Assembly: GCF_001269885.1 (NCBI RefSeq)
Contig: NZ_LHVH01000017.1
Coordinates: forward strand, 434,001 to 498,000
From: Pseudomonas kilonensis
GTDB lineage: Bacteria; Pseudomonadota; Gammaproteobacteria; Pseudomonadales; Pseudomonadaceae
Length of the DNA: 64,000 nt
Direction of reading: 5' to 3'
The notes under the pieces are model-generated. The model had not been told where the DNA came from and searched no databases. It worked only from the letters and a program-made list of their open reading frames with translations. This document shows, one piece after another, positions 30,549-40,246 of this stretch (position 1 is its first letter; every line of letters begins with the position of its first letter). The position numbers were made by a program, and so were the translations under genes.

Positions 30549-31663
30549 AAGGCATGAAGGTTGTATTCCGGGCCGACGCTTCTCTGCAAATTGGCAGTGG
30601 GCACGTCATGCGTTGCCTGACGCTGGCTGAGGCTCTTCGGGCTGAAGGGGCTGAGTGCCACTTTATTTGTCGGGAGCATCTAGGACACCTGCTGGATTTG
30701 ATTCGTAGCAAGGGGTTCAGCGCCTATGGTTTGAGTACCGCTGACAACTCCTCAGATTCAGGCATGCCGGTACGACAGGCCGTTGAGCTTACACATGCCC
30801 ATTGGCTGGGTGCCACTCAACTTCAGGATGCGAAAACCTGTGTACCCATTCTTGAAAAAATAATGCCGGACTGGCTGATCGTCGATCACTATGCCTTGGA
30901 TGCGCAATGGCAAACGTCGCTCCAGGCGTTTTTTACCCGCCTTTTGGTGATCGACGATCTGGCTGATCGCAAACATATCTGTGATTTGCTACTTGACCAG
31001 AATCCGGGGCACGCGGAGCAAGACTACACGGCGTTAGTTCCCAATGACTGCCGGTTGATGATAGGTGCGCAATACGCGCTCCTGCGGCCCGAATTCGCCA
31101 GACTTCGCAAGCAAAGCCTGGAACGGCGCGGCTCCCCAAAGCTTCAGCATATTTTGATTACGATGGGAGGAGTTGACCAGGCGAATGCAACTGGAGTGAC
31201 GTTGCAAGCCTTGAAAACGTGTCTTTTGCCAGCGAGCTGCCGAATTAGCGTTGTGATGGGACTCAAGGCACCTTACTTGGCGGAAGTAGCTGACGCTGCG
31301 ACGAATATGCCGTGGCCGACCGAAGTGCTGGTTAATATTACTGATATGGGCGAGCGAATGGTCTCGGCAGACATCGTTATCGGGGCTGCTGGAAGTACTT
31401 CTTGGGAGCGATGCTGTCTGGGAGTCCCCACAATAATGGTGATATTGGCGGACAATCAGAAATCAGGTGCTGAGGCACTATTAAGTTCTGGAAGTGTTGA
31501 GCTGATTGAACAGGTCCGTGATATTCCCACGCGCTTGCCGGTAGCCATACGTGCCTTGTCGAACGAGATTACATTGTCAGAACTGAGCGAGAACGCACGC
31601 AGAATCTGCGATGGTCTGGGTGTGCAGCGAGTTATCAAGAGAATGAGTAATACGAATGGATAA
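30545..31663 (+). CDS. pseG: UDP-sugar hydrolase PseG
   Basis: Protein of 372 residues with the two-domain GT-B-like fold of PseG. The early RADASLQIGSGHVMRC carries the catalytic His, and GAAGSTSWERCCLG is the UDP-binding loop near the C-terminus. It removes UDP from 2,4-diacetamido-2,4,6-trideoxy-altrose. The GTG at 30545 overlaps the pseF stop; an ATG three codons later at 30554 is an alternative start. Overlaps pseH by 8 bases. Confidence 0.92.
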   Translation: MKGMKVVFRADASLQIGSGHVMRCLTLAEALRAEGAECHFICREHLGHLLDLIRSKGFSAYGLSTADNSSDSGMPVRQAVELTHAHWLGATQLQDAKTCVPILEKIMPDWLIVDHYALDAQWQTSLQAFFTRLLVIDDLADRKHICDLLLDQNPGHAEQDYTALVPNDCRLMIGAQYALLRPEFARLRKQSLERRGSPKLQHILITMGGVDQANATGVTLQALKTCLLPASCRISVVMGLKAPYLAEVADAATNMPWPTEVLVNITDMGERMVSADIVIGAAGSTSWERCCLGVPTIMVILADNQKSGAEALLSSGSVELIEQVRDIPTRLPVAIRALSNEITLSELSENARRICDGLGVQRVIKRMSNTNG

Positions 31664-32186
31664 TTCGCAGCCTAGGCAGTTATCAATACGCAAAATGACC
31701 GCTGACGATCTGGATATTGTCCTCGCCTGGCGCAATCATGCCGAAATTCGTCGTTATATGTACACCCAGCATGAAATATCGATCGAAGAGCACCGAGCTT
31801 GGTTCGAAAGAGCTTCCCAAGACTCACGCAAACACCTTCTGGTGTTCGAAGTAGACGGAAAGCCTCAAGGTTTTGTAAATATCTCAGGGCAGAGCTCGCT
31901 TGGAGTGGCCGACTGGGGCTTTTATATTGCACCGGACGCCGCTAAAGGCACTGGTCGCCAATTGGGTAAAGCAGCTCTAGAGTATGCGTTTCATAACCTC
32001 AACCTGCATAAGATTTGTGGTCAGGCGCTTGCGTTCAATGAGCGCTCAATTCAATTCCATCGTAGTCTGGGATTTCAGCAGGAAGGCACTCTGCGTGATC
32101 AGCACTACGATGGCGAAAATTATCATGCGGTCATTTGCTTTGGTTTATTGAGCAATGAATGGCAGCCAGAAGATGGGAATCAATAA
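31656..32186 (+). CDS. pseH: UDP-4-amino-sugar N-acetyltransferase PseH
   Basis: GNAT-family acetyltransferase of 176 residues. The acetyl-CoA loop is GTGRQLGKAALEYAF; later FNERSIQFHRSLGFQQEG is the classical GNAT motif. It N4-acetylates the PseC product. Its position between pseG and pseI supports this assignment over a general RimJ-type enzyme. The acyl group may differ from acetyl in some species, which cannot be judged here. Confidence 0.9.
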   Translation: MDNSQPRQLSIRKMTADDLDIVLAWRNHAEIRRYMYTQHEISIEEHRAWFERASQDSRKHLLVFEVDGKPQGFVNISGQSSLGVADWGFYIAPDAAKGTGRQLGKAALEYAFHNLNLHKICGQALAFNERSIQFHRSLGFQQEGTLRDQHYDGENYHAVICFGLLSNEWQPEDGNQ

Positions 32187-32187
32187 T

Positions 32188-33246
32188 ATGCCAAATCCTA
32201 GCATCACTATTGCAGGCCGAAAAATTGGCGTCGATGAGCCGCCGTATGTTATAGCCGAGCTGTCTGCCAACCATAACGGTAATTTTGAAACCGCGAAAAG
32301 AATTATCGAAGAGGCCAAGAAAGCTGGTGCTGATGCGATCAAGTTGCAGACCTACACTGCCGACACAATTACTTTGGATTGTGACTCTCCGGATTTCAAG
32401 ATCAGCGGCGGGCTATGGGATGGACGGACGCTTTATGAGCTATATCAAGAAGCTCATATGCCCTGGGAATGGCACGCACCGCTTTTTGAGTATGCGCGTA
32501 AACTGGATATTACAATGTTCAGTTCGCCCTTCGATAATACAGCGGTCGATCTGCTGGAAGGGTTAAATGCTCCAGCCTATAAGATTGCGTCATTTGAGGC
32601 TATTGACTTACCTCTGATCAAGTATGTCGCCAGTACCGGTAAACCCATGATTATTTCCACCGGGATGGCTGACGCCGAAGAGATAGCAGAAGCTATTGAG
32701 GCTGCTCGTGAGGGGGGGTGTAAGGAACTGGCAATACTTCATTGTGTAAGCGGTTATCCTGCCCCAGCACATGATTACAACCTGCGTACAATACCCGACA
32801 TGATCCAGCGTCATGGGCTGGTGACTGGTTTATCGGATCACACATTGGACAATACTACTGCAATAACAAGTGTTGCGCTGGGGGCTTCAATCATTGAAAA
32901 ACATTTTACTCTTGATCGGAGCGGGGGTGGCCCCGATGACAGTTTCTCACTTGAGCCTGCGGAACTGGTAGCCTTGTGTCGGGATAGTAAGACTGCATGG
33001 GCTGCGCTGGGTAAGGTTGATTATGGGCGGAAGTCTAGCGAGCAAGGGAATGTGCAGTTTCGGCGGTCATTGTATTTTGTAAAGGATTTGAAATCGGGCG
33101 AAAGGATCACAAGTGACTCGATTAGAAGCGTACGTCCTGGGTTTGGACTCGCACCTAAGAATCTGGGCGATCTTATTGGTAGAACCGTAGCGAGAGATGT
33201 TTCGCAATATAGCCCGGTTAGAAGTGCTGATATAGATGGGGAGTAG
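32188..33246 (+). CDS. pseI: Pseudaminic acid synthase PseI
   Basis: NeuB-family condensing enzyme of 352 residues. It joins 2,4-diacetamido-2,4,6-trideoxy-altrose with phosphoenolpyruvate to give pseudaminic acid. The TIM barrel has AELSANHNG and KLQTYTADT near the start, GLSDHT, and EKHFTLDR for metal and substrate binding. A SAF antifreeze-like domain (about 290-350) closes the protein. The frame opens at 32155, but the ATG at 32188, two bases after the pseH stop, gives the usual length. It completes the six-gene pathway. Confidence 0.95.
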   Translation: MPNPSITIAGRKIGVDEPPYVIAELSANHNGNFETAKRIIEEAKKAGADAIKLQTYTADTITLDCDSPDFKISGGLWDGRTLYELYQEAHMPWEWHAPLFEYARKLDITMFSSPFDNTAVDLLEGLNAPAYKIASFEAIDLPLIKYVASTGKPMIISTGMADAEEIAEAIEAAREGGCKELAILHCVSGYPAPAHDYNLRTIPDMIQRHGLVTGLSDHTLDNTTAITSVALGASIIEKHFTLDRSGGGPDDSFSLEPAELVALCRDSKTAWAALGKVDYGRKSSEQGNVQFRRSLYFVKDLKSGERITSDSIRSVRPGFGLAPKNLGDLIGRTVARDVSQYSPVRSADIDGE

Positions 33247-33286
33247 AATTAAGTCAGTGATGTTAAATACGTATGGGGGTGGCTAG

Positions 33287-34177
33287 TTGAAGCAAAAAAT
33301 AAAAATGCTCTTGCGTTTTTTTGAGAAGTGTTTGAGTACGTTTGTTTCATTGGTTTTTATATTGTTTTTCTCTCGGAGAACTGTTTTTGAAAAAAAAACG
33401 AACCGAAGCGAGAAAGTTATTGTTTTAGGGAATGGCCCTTCATTACGGACTGATCTTGAGGCTGTCGTTAAACTGAGCAGTAATAGTTATATTGATGTGT
33501 GTGTTGTCAATGACTTCGCTTTTTCTGACGCTTTTTTTAAGATTCGTCCATGCTTTTATGTATTGGCTGATCCCAATTATTGGAAAGAGGGCGTTATAGG
33601 GGAGCTGCATGTTCGGCGAGAACGACTGATAGATATATTGGCCAATAAGGTGACCTGGCCGATGCGGGTGATGTTGCCTGTTGAAGCAAAGCAAACTTTT
33701 AAGTTAAATGATGCGACATCACAATTTGTTGCTTTTGAGTTTTATAATCGAACCCCCGTGGATGGGTTCGATTGCATGAAGTTTCGATTGTTCGACTATA
33801 GAGTTGGGATGCCGCCTCCATTTAATGTGCTGATAGCCGCATTAACGTTATCTATTGCTAACGGCTATAAGAAAATTTTTGTTTTGGGGGCCGACCACTC
33901 TTGGCATGAAGAGTTGAGCTTTGTAGATGGAGAGGGGGTTTTGGTTGCGCAGAAACATTTTTATGATAATGAGGCGGAGCGGAAACCAGTTTATAAAGAT
34001 GGGAGCGAGTTTTTTACAATAGGTGATCTGTTTATTCGCTGGGGGAAGGTGTTTAAAATCTATGAAATACTGGCTCTATATGCGAGCTATAGGGGGGCGG
34101 TCGTTTATAATTTGAGCAGTAAAACTTATATTGATGCTTTTCCTCGAGCGACAATTGAAGAGTTTGATGAATTATGA
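33287..34177 (+). CDS. GT42/DUF115-like protein, candidate pseudaminyltransferase
   Basis: Protein of 296 residues that I cannot assign to a named gene. A membrane helix lies near the N-terminus (about 15-32). Then come VIVLGNGPSL (about 45), VCVVNDFAF, CFYVLADPNYW, IAALTLSIANGYKKIFVLGADHSWH (about 185-205, split here only as a label) and a C-terminal VVYNLSSKTYIDAFPRA. This order of motifs parallels Campylobacter CstII-type sialyltransferases (GNGPSL, then a GYKEIYLSGIDF-like strand). It also recalls DUF115/Maf proteins that add pseudaminic acid to flagellin. It follows pseI directly and is strongly AT-rich. I infer transfer of Pse in the O unit; function is unproven. Confidence 0.55.
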   Translation: MKQKIKMLLRFFEKCLSTFVSLVFILFFSRRTVFEKKTNRSEKVIVLGNGPSLRTDLEAVVKLSSNSYIDVCVVNDFAFSDAFFKIRPCFYVLADPNYWKEGVIGELHVRRERLIDILANKVTWPMRVMLPVEAKQTFKLNDATSQFVAFEFYNRTPVDGFDCMKFRLFDYRVGMPPPFNVLIAALTLSIANGYKKIFVLGADHSWHEELSFVDGEGVLVAQKHFYDNEAERKPVYKDGSEFFTIGDLFIRWGKVFKIYEILALYASYRGAVVYNLSSKTYIDAFPRATIEEFDEL

Positions 34178-35280
34178 GGGTGCGTAGTTTTCTTATAGGT
34201 GTTGCATTTGTTTATTTGGTTTTTTCCATTTTAAGTGTGGTTTATGGTTCGTTCGGTTATAGAGCGGTTGCAGCTTTTATAGGGTGTTCTGTTTTACTGT
34301 ACATGACTACCAAGACTGATATAGGTGGTCTTCGATTAGCGCAAATGTTGGTTTTTGTTGTTTTGGTTATTTTTGCGTTTTCAATTTTTAGTTTGCAATC
34401 AACAGAAGGGCGTAGCCTATTTGCTGTATTGGTCTTTTTGGGGGCGCTTGGTATTTGTTGGTTTTCAATTGCAAGTTATTCTACTTTTTATCTGTATGAG
34501 CTTCCTTTTTATTTTGTTTTAGGGGGGACTTTAATTCTTTTTTTGGGCTTTGGGTATGGTCCTGCTGAATTTAATACAGTTCTGAGTGGCTATAGTCGAA
34601 ACGGATATTCCGCTATTTTATTGGCTTTTGCAGGAGGGTACATTTTTTCGAGGGTGTATAGGGATAAAAAAATTTCTCTGTTGTTGTTAGTCTTGGTTCT
34701 TGTCTCAAGCTTTCCTTTGTATGGCCGCAGTGGGATTGCTATGGCCTTTGCTTTAGTGCTAGCTGTTTTATGTCATAAAAGTATTAAGTTGGCGGCGCTA
34801 TTTGGGTTGTGTGGAGTCGTTGGTGTGATATTTAGTTTGGGTAGTATAGAAGGTTATATTTATGGGGCAACTAATTTTTCGGCAGGTATAGAGAGTCCGC
34901 GTTCTGAAATGTTGGAGCAATATGCTAATGCACTTGATGTGATGGGTCTGTTCTTTGGTGTGGATGTTGGGCGTGTTCCTATTATTTTGGAATATGGTAA
35001 AAATCCTCACAATGCTTTCATTTTGTTGCATTCATATTATGGGTTGGCGGTGTTTCCGTTGTTGTGTCTATTTGTTGTTTCGCTTCTGAAGTTGTTTGTT
35101 GATGGGCGGTATATGCTTTTAGTAGTGGCGTTGTTGTTTCTGTTTCGAGCTTTTTTTGATATTATTTATCTTTTTGGGCTGTTTGATTACTTGTTGTTTC
35201 CTTTGTTGTTTTATGCGATTTTTGTGAATTACTTTAGGCCTGAATTTTATTTGGTTTCTTCGTTGGAAGAACGGTTATGA
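34174..35280 (+). CDS. wzy: Wzy-like O-antigen polymerase
   Basis: Protein of 368 residues made almost wholly of membrane helices (about 10-11), with a larger loop between about residues 230 and 280. The loop is followed by [15 protein letters not shown], the HN...G pattern of the Wzy/WaaL family. It would polymerise O units on undecaprenyl diphosphate in the periplasm. Wzy proteins are poorly conserved, so the call rests on topology, this motif and the locus. The DNA is very T-rich, rich in ttt/gtt codons, unlike the flanking core genes. It overlaps its neighbours by 4 bases on both sides. Confidence 0.75.
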   Translation: MRVRSFLIGVAFVYLVFSILSVVYGSFGYRAVAAFIGCSVLLYMTTKTDIGGLRLAQMLVFVVLVIFAFSIFSLQSTEGRSLFAVLVFLGALGICWFSIASYSTFYLYELPFYFVLGGTLILFLGFGYGPAEFNTVLSGYSRNGYSAILLAFAGGYIFSRVYRDKKISLLLLVLVLVSSFPLYGRSGIAMAFALVLAVLCHKSIKLAALFGLCGVVGVIFSLGSIEGYIYGATNFSAGIESPRSEMLEQYANALDVMGLFFGVDVGRVPIILEYGKNPHNAFILLHSYYGLAVFPLLCLFVVSLLKLFVDGRYMLLVVALLFLFRAFFDIIYLFGLFDYLLFPLLFYAIFVNYFRPEFYLVSSLEERL

Positions 35281-35846
35281 ATATTAAGCGTTATATTAAG
35301 TCTAATAGAGAGCTTTATTTGAAAGTGCGCGAAGCAATAATGCGCTATCGAAAAATTCGCTATGGTTGGACTGGTGTGCCAGTTACCACTTGGGTAGTCG
35401 CTAAGCAAAAATATATTGCCAAGGATTTTAGTATTGGTGAGTATGGGTTTGTCGGTCGGGATTGTACAATTTACCCGAAGGTGAAGGCCGGCAGGTTTGT
35501 ACTTATTGCACCAGAGGTTTCAATTTTGGGTGGCGATCATGAGTATCGAAAAATTGGAACTCCTATCTGTTTTTCTGGTAGGGAAATTATTTCCGAGACA
35601 GTAATAGGCGATGATGTATGGATAGGCATGTCTGCGAAAGTCATTGCTGGCGTAAATATTGGATGTGGAGCCATTGTTGCGGCTGGAGCTATAGTAACAC
35701 GTGATGTCCCACCTTTTGCGATCGTTGCAGGTATTCCTGCAGAGGTCATTCGCTATCGATTTGAGCGCGAAGAAGATAAAGCCTTACACCTAAAAGAGCT
35801 CGCTAGAATTTCTTCTTATGGTGAGTTGGTAACGGATCTTAATTGA
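35277..35846 (+). CDS. Hexapeptide-repeat acetyltransferase
   Basis: Protein of 189 residues with a left-handed beta-helix of the xenobiotic/serine acetyltransferase type. Hexapeptide repeats run from about 55 to 150 ([22 protein letters not shown] part), with the active-site His in [10 protein letters not shown] and a closing [18 protein letters not shown]. It probably O-acetylates a sugar of the O unit. AT-rich like the two genes before it, and overlapping the wzy stop, so these three form a transferred cassette. Confidence 0.8.
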   Translation: MNIKRYIKSNRELYLKVREAIMRYRKIRYGWTGVPVTTWVVAKQKYIAKDFSIGEYGFVGRDCTIYPKVKAGRFVLIAPEVSILGGDHEYRKIGTPICFSGREIISETVIGDDVWIGMSAKVIAGVNIGCGAIVAAGAIVTRDVPPFAIVAGIPAEVIRYRFEREEDKALHLKELARISSYGELVTDLN

Positions 35847-35859
35847 TAGAGGCATGGTT

Positions 35860-36978
35860 ATGAAAAAAGCACTAATTACTGGAGTTACTGGTCAGGACGG
35901 CTCCTACCTCGCAGAGTTGTTGCTCGAAAAAGGTTACGAAGTCCACGGCATCAAGCGTCGAGCTTCCTCCTTCAATACTCAGCGTGTAGATCATATCTAT
36001 CAGGATCCACATGTCGATAACCGCAATTTTGTCCTCCATTACGGCGACCTGAGCGACTCCTCGAACCTCACCCGAATCATCAAGGAGGTTCAGCCGGATG
36101 AGGTCTACAACCTAGGTGCCCAGTCTCACGTTGCCGTGAGTTTCGAGTCTCCTGAATACACCGCTGATGTCGATGCGATGGGCACCTTGCGAATTCTTGA
36201 AGCCATTCGTTTGTTGGGGCTCGAGAAAAAAACCCGTTTTTATCAAGCATCGACTTCTGAGCTGTATGGCCTGGTGCAAGAAACGCCGCAGAAGGAAACG
36301 ACTCCTTTCTACCCGCGCTCCCCGTATGCCGTGGCAAAGCTGTATGCCTACTGGATCACAGTGAACTACCGTGAGGCCTACGGCATGTATGCCTGTAACG
36401 GCATCTTGTTCAACCATGAGTCCCCACGTCGTGGCGAGACTTTCGTAACACGCAAGATCACCCGGGCTCTGGCGAACATTTCTCAAGGGCTGGAGCAGTG
36501 TCTGTTCTTGGGCAATATGGACGCATTGCGCGATTGGGGGCATGCCAAGGACTACGTGCGCATGCAGTGGATGATGCTGCAGCAGGATCAACCGGAAGAC
36601 TACGTGATCGCCACAGGTGTTCAATATTCGGTACGTGAGTTTGTGCGCTGGTCCGCAGCTGAGCTGGGGATTACCTTGCGTTTTGAAGGTGAGGGGGTAG
36701 AAGAACGGGCTGTGGTCGAGCGCATTGACGGCGAGTTGGCACCGGCGTTGAATGTCGGGGATGTGATCGTACGTGTCGACCCGCGTTATTTCCGGCCTGC
36801 CGAGGTTGAAACCTTGCTGGGTGATCCGAGCAAAGCCAAGAAGAACCTTGGTTGGGTACCGGAAATCACTGTGCAAGAGATGTGTGCCGAAATGGTCCGT
36901 GAAGACCTCAAGGCCGCTCAGCGTCATGCCTTGCTCAAGCAGCACGGTCATGAAGTTCCGGTCGCTGTGGAGAACTAA
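35860..36978 (+). CDS. gmd: GDP-mannose 4,6-dehydratase
   Basis: Extended SDR enzyme of 372 residues that turns GDP-D-mannose into GDP-4-keto-6-deoxy-mannose. Motifs are [19 protein letters not shown] with the NADP loop, the ASTSELYG catalytic strand and [11 protein letters not shown] with the Tyr-x3-Lys pair, followed by [15 protein letters not shown]. Two in-frame ATGs occur at 35854 and 35860; AGAGG lies 7 bases before the second, which is chosen. Codon use returns to the GC-rich host type here. It ends in a TAATG overlap with the next gene. Confidence 0.96.
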   Translation: MKKALITGVTGQDGSYLAELLLEKGYEVHGIKRRASSFNTQRVDHIYQDPHVDNRNFVLHYGDLSDSSNLTRIIKEVQPDEVYNLGAQSHVAVSFESPEYTADVDAMGTLRILEAIRLLGLEKKTRFYQASTSELYGLVQETPQKETTPFYPRSPYAVAKLYAYWITVNYREAYGMYACNGILFNHESPRRGETFVTRKITRALANISQGLEQCLFLGNMDALRDWGHAKDYVRMQWMMLQQDQPEDYVIATGVQYSVREFVRWSAAELGITLRFEGEGVEERAVVERIDGELAPALNVGDVIVRVDPRYFRPAEVETLLGDPSKAKKNLGWVPEITVQEMCAEMVREDLKAAQRHALLKQHGHEVPVAVEN

Positions 36979-37955
36979 TGATGTCCCGCGAATTGAACCA
37001 GAACATTTTTGTCGCCGGCCATCGCGGCATGGTCGGCTCGGCCATCGTGCGTCGTCTTCAGGCCCTGGGTTATCGCTCCATTCTGTGTGCCGGGCGGGAC
37101 GAACTGGACCTGCTGGACCAGCGGGCGGTACGCGCCTACTTCGCCGAGCACCGAATTGATCAAGTGTATCTGGCGGCGGCCAAGGTGGGAGGGATTCACG
37201 CTAACAATACGCTCCCCGCTGACTTCATCTACGACAACTTGATGATCCAGGCGAACGTCATCCAGGCGGCTCACGCGTCGGACGTTCAGCGGCTGTTGTT
37301 TCTTGGGTCTTCCTGCATCTACCCCAAGCACGCGGTTCAGCCTATGAAGGAAGACGCGTTGCTGACGGGGATTCTGGAGCCAACCAACGAGCCCTATGCG
37401 ATCGCCAAGATTGCCGGGATCAAGTTGTGCGAGAGCTATAATCGCCAACACGGACGTGACTACCGAAGTGTTATGCCGACCAATCTTTACGGGCCTCATG
37501 ACAATTACCATCCACAAAACAGCCACGTGATTCCGGCATTGCTTCGCCGCTTCCATGAGGCCGTGCAGGCCGATCAGGCCGAAGTGGTAATCTGGGGCAG
37601 CGGCAATCCGATGCGTGAATTCCTGCATGTCGATGACATGGCAGCGGCCAGTGTGCATGTGATGGAGCTTGATGGTGCTACCTATCAGGCCAACACCCAG
37701 CCAATGCTGTCGCACATCAACGTAGGGACTGGTAAAGACTGTACGATCCGTGAGCTTGCGCAGACCATCGCCAAGGTCACCGGCTTCAAGGGGCTGCTGT
37801 CTTTTGATGCAAGCAAGCCTGATGGTTCTCCGCGCAAGTTGATGGATGTCTCGCGACTTCGTGCGCTGGGCTGGCAGGCGACGATAGATCTGGAAGAAGG
37901 GCTGGGCGATGCTTATCGCTGGTTCGTAGAGCATCGGCTGGAAGCAAGGGATTAA
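36978..37955 (+). CDS. fcl: GDP-L-fucose synthase
   Basis: Protein of 325 residues, NADPH-dependent 3,5-epimerase/4-reductase making GDP-L-fucose from the Gmd product. The N-terminal loop is [15 protein letters not shown]. The SSCIYPK strand gives the catalytic Ser and Cys, and PYAIAKIAG gives the Tyr-x3-Lys pair. The residues match the fucose synthase family rather than the GDP-rhamnose reductase Rmd. It overlaps gmd by one base, showing coupled expression. Confidence 0.93.
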   Translation: MMSRELNQNIFVAGHRGMVGSAIVRRLQALGYRSILCAGRDELDLLDQRAVRAYFAEHRIDQVYLAAAKVGGIHANNTLPADFIYDNLMIQANVIQAAHASDVQRLLFLGSSCIYPKHAVQPMKEDALLTGILEPTNEPYAIAKIAGIKLCESYNRQHGRDYRSVMPTNLYGPHDNYHPQNSHVIPALLRRFHEAVQADQAEVVIWGSGNPMREFLHVDDMAAASVHVMELDGATYQANTQPMLSHINVGTGKDCTIRELAQTIAKVTGFKGLLSFDASKPDGSPRKLMDVSRLRALGWQATIDLEEGLGDAYRWFVEHRLEARD

Positions 37956-38055
37956 TGCACTGTGGACTGGATTTACCAGGCTATTGATGTAATAAGCCTA
38001 TGAATAAAAAGAACTTAACGGCCACATCGATAGCAGCAGCAAAGGACGATTTTGT

Positions 38056-39471
38056 ATGTTTCTTCCAGTAATCATGGCCGGTGGCTCGGGGTCTCGTCTC
38101 TGGCCGTTGTCTCGCCAGCTCAATCCCAAGCAATTCTTGCCCTTGGTTGATGCCGAACAATCATTGCTCCAGGCGACAATCACGCGTCTGGAAGGGCTTG
38201 ATCATCACCTGCCGATACTGATCTGCAACGAGCAACACCGCTTCCTCGCGGCTGAACAGTTACGCCAGATGGAAATGGAGCAAGCCCGGATTTTGCTGGA
38301 GCCGGTGGGGCGGAACACCGCCCCGGCGATTGCGTTGGCGGCATTGCAAGCTACCGCCTTGGGCGACGATCCGATCCTGCTGGTACTGGCCGCCGATCAT
38401 CTTATTCAGGATGTTGAAGCTTTCCACGCCAGTATCGGTCGGGCGTTGGCCCTGGCTGAAGAAGGTAAGCTGGTGACGTTTGCAATCGTACCAACCCATC
38501 CTGAGGTTGGTTTTGGTTATCTGGAAAAGGGCGACGCGCTTGGCCACGGCGGTTTCGCCGTCAGCCGGTTTGTGGAGAAGCCTGACTCAGACACGGCGCA
38601 AATGTACCTCGACAGTGGCCAATATTTTTGGAACAGCGGGATGTTCATGTTCCGGGCCAGTCGTTATCTGCAGGAGCTTGAGCGTTTTGCACCGGATATT
38701 CTCCGTGCCTGCCGCGCTTCCTTTAAGGGTGCACAGCAGGACATGCATTTTACCCGGGTCGATCTTGAAGCCTTTACTGCCTGTCCCGAGAACTCCATTG
38801 ACTACGCAGTGATGGAGCACACCACTGATGCCGTCATGGTGCCGCTCGATGCAGGCTGGAGTGATGTCGGGTCATGGTCGGCGCTTTGGGACACGGGCGA
38901 CAAGAACGCAGATGGCAATGTGCTTAAAGGTGACGTACTCACCGAACGCACGAGCAGCAGCTATGTGCATGCCACCCATCGGCTTGTAGCGACTATCGGG
39001 ATTGATAATCTCGTGATCGTCGAAACCAAGGATGTGGTGCTTGTAGCCTGCAAGGACCATGTGCAGGACGTGAAGAAAATTGTTGAACAGCTGAAGAGCT
39101 GTAAACGTTCTGAATATGCCAGCCATCGTGAAGTTTATCGTCCATGGGGTGTTTACGACTCGGTCGATAATGGCCTGCGTTATCAAGTCAAACGCATTAC
39201 CGTTAATCCAGGTGCTAAGCTATCGGTGCAGATGCATCATCATCGCGCGGAACACTGGATAGTGGTCAGTGGAACGGCGCGGGTGACAAATGGGGATAAA
39301 ACCTATTTGGTGACGGAAAATCAGTCGACTTATATACCGATTGGTCAGGTCCATGCGCTGGAAAACCCCGGCGTCATTCCTTTGGAGTTGATTGAAGTGC
39401 AGTCAGGCACTTACCTGGGCGAAGATGATATTGTTCGCTTTGAAGACAGATATGGTCGTGTAAAGGAATGA
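38056..39471 (+). CDS. manC: Mannose-1-phosphate guanylyltransferase/mannose-6-phosphate isomerase
   Basis: Type II bifunctional enzyme of 471 residues (AlgA/WbpW/ManC family). The N-terminal pyrophosphorylase has [12 protein letters not shown] and FVEKPD. The C-terminal cupin isomerase domain (about 350-471) has [17 protein letters not shown]. It supplies GDP-mannose to Gmd and Fcl. The step between, phosphomannomutase, has no gene here and is presumably provided by AlgC encoded elsewhere. The 100 bases before it are AT-rich and could hold a promoter. Confidence 0.95.
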   Translation: MFLPVIMAGGSGSRLWPLSRQLNPKQFLPLVDAEQSLLQATITRLEGLDHHLPILICNEQHRFLAAEQLRQMEMEQARILLEPVGRNTAPAIALAALQATALGDDPILLVLAADHLIQDVEAFHASIGRALALAEEGKLVTFAIVPTHPEVGFGYLEKGDALGHGGFAVSRFVEKPDSDTAQMYLDSGQYFWNSGMFMFRASRYLQELERFAPDILRACRASFKGAQQDMHFTRVDLEAFTACPENSIDYAVMEHTTDAVMVPLDAGWSDVGSWSALWDTGDKNADGNVLKGDVLTERTSSSYVHATHRLVATIGIDNLVIVETKDVVLVACKDHVQDVKKIVEQLKSCKRSEYASHREVYRPWGVYDSVDNGLRYQVKRITVNPGAKLSVQMHHHRAEHWIVVSGTARVTNGDKTYLVTENQSTYIPIGQVHALENPGVIPLELIEVQSGTYLGEDDIVRFEDRYGRVKE

Positions 39472-39475
39472 TGGC

Positions 39476-40246
39476 TTGAAGATTTCAATTATTACCGTGT
39501 CTTATAACAGTGCGGCGACAATACGTGACACTATTGAGTCGGTCTTATCTCAGAGTTATAAGAATATTGAATATATTGTAGTGGATGGTGCCTCCAAAGA
39601 TTCGACCATGGCTATCGTCAACGAGTACAGCGACAGGATTGCAAAAATCGTCAGTGAGCCCGATAAAGGCATCTATGATGCAATGAATAAGGGTATTGCA
39701 TTGGCTACAGGGGATGTGGTCGGAATTCTTAATTCTGATGATTTCTTTGAAGGCAATGATGTGATTGATTCTGTTGTAAAAACGTTTGACTCTTCTCCAG
39801 AGAGTCAACTGGTTTTCGGCGACATTGTGTTTGTAAACGCTGATGACCTGAACACCGTGACCCGTTTTTATGGTGCCGGGCACTTTCGTCCCTGGAAACT
39901 TCGTTTTGGTTGGATGCCGCCACATCCGGCAACATTCGTACGAACTGACGCTTACAAGGCAATAGGCCCTTATTCCGTGGAATATAAGATTTCTGCGGAT
40001 TATGAAATGTTTGTTCGTTTGCTATTGGTCCATAAGTTCAAGTTCGCCCGACTTGAGAAGGTATTGGTTCGCATGCGCGCCGGTGGCGTCAGTACTTCGG
40101 GTGTCAGAAGTAGCCTGCACCTGAATAAGGAAATTGTGCAGGCCTGTCGCAGAAATGGCGTTTATACCAATATTTTGATGGTGCTGAGCAAGATACCCTT
40201 CAAGTTGTTTGAATATATCCGGCGTCCAAAAGGTTACGTCCAATGA
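39476..40246 (+). CDS. Family 2 glycosyltransferase
   Basis: GT-A fold glycosyltransferase of 256 residues. It has ISIITVSYNSAATI at the N-terminus, the VVDGASKDST nucleotide-binding strand, PDKGIYDAMNKGI and the metal-binding LNSDDFF. It should add one sugar of the O unit at the cytoplasmic face of the membrane; a role as fucosyltransferase is possible given the GDP-fucose genes just upstream, but unproven. The start is a TTG at 39476, supported by AAGGA eight bases before it; no in-frame ATG lies near. Confidence 0.88.
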   Translation: MKISIITVSYNSAATIRDTIESVLSQSYKNIEYIVVDGASKDSTMAIVNEYSDRIAKIVSEPDKGIYDAMNKGIALATGDVVGILNSDDFFEGNDVIDSVVKTFDSSPESQLVFGDIVFVNADDLNTVTRFYGAGHFRPWKLRFGWMPPHPATFVRTDAYKAIGPYSVEYKISADYEMFVRLLLVHKFKFARLEKVLVRMRAGGVSTSGVRSSLHLNKEIVQACRRNGVYTNILMVLSKIPFKLFEYIRRPKGYVQ

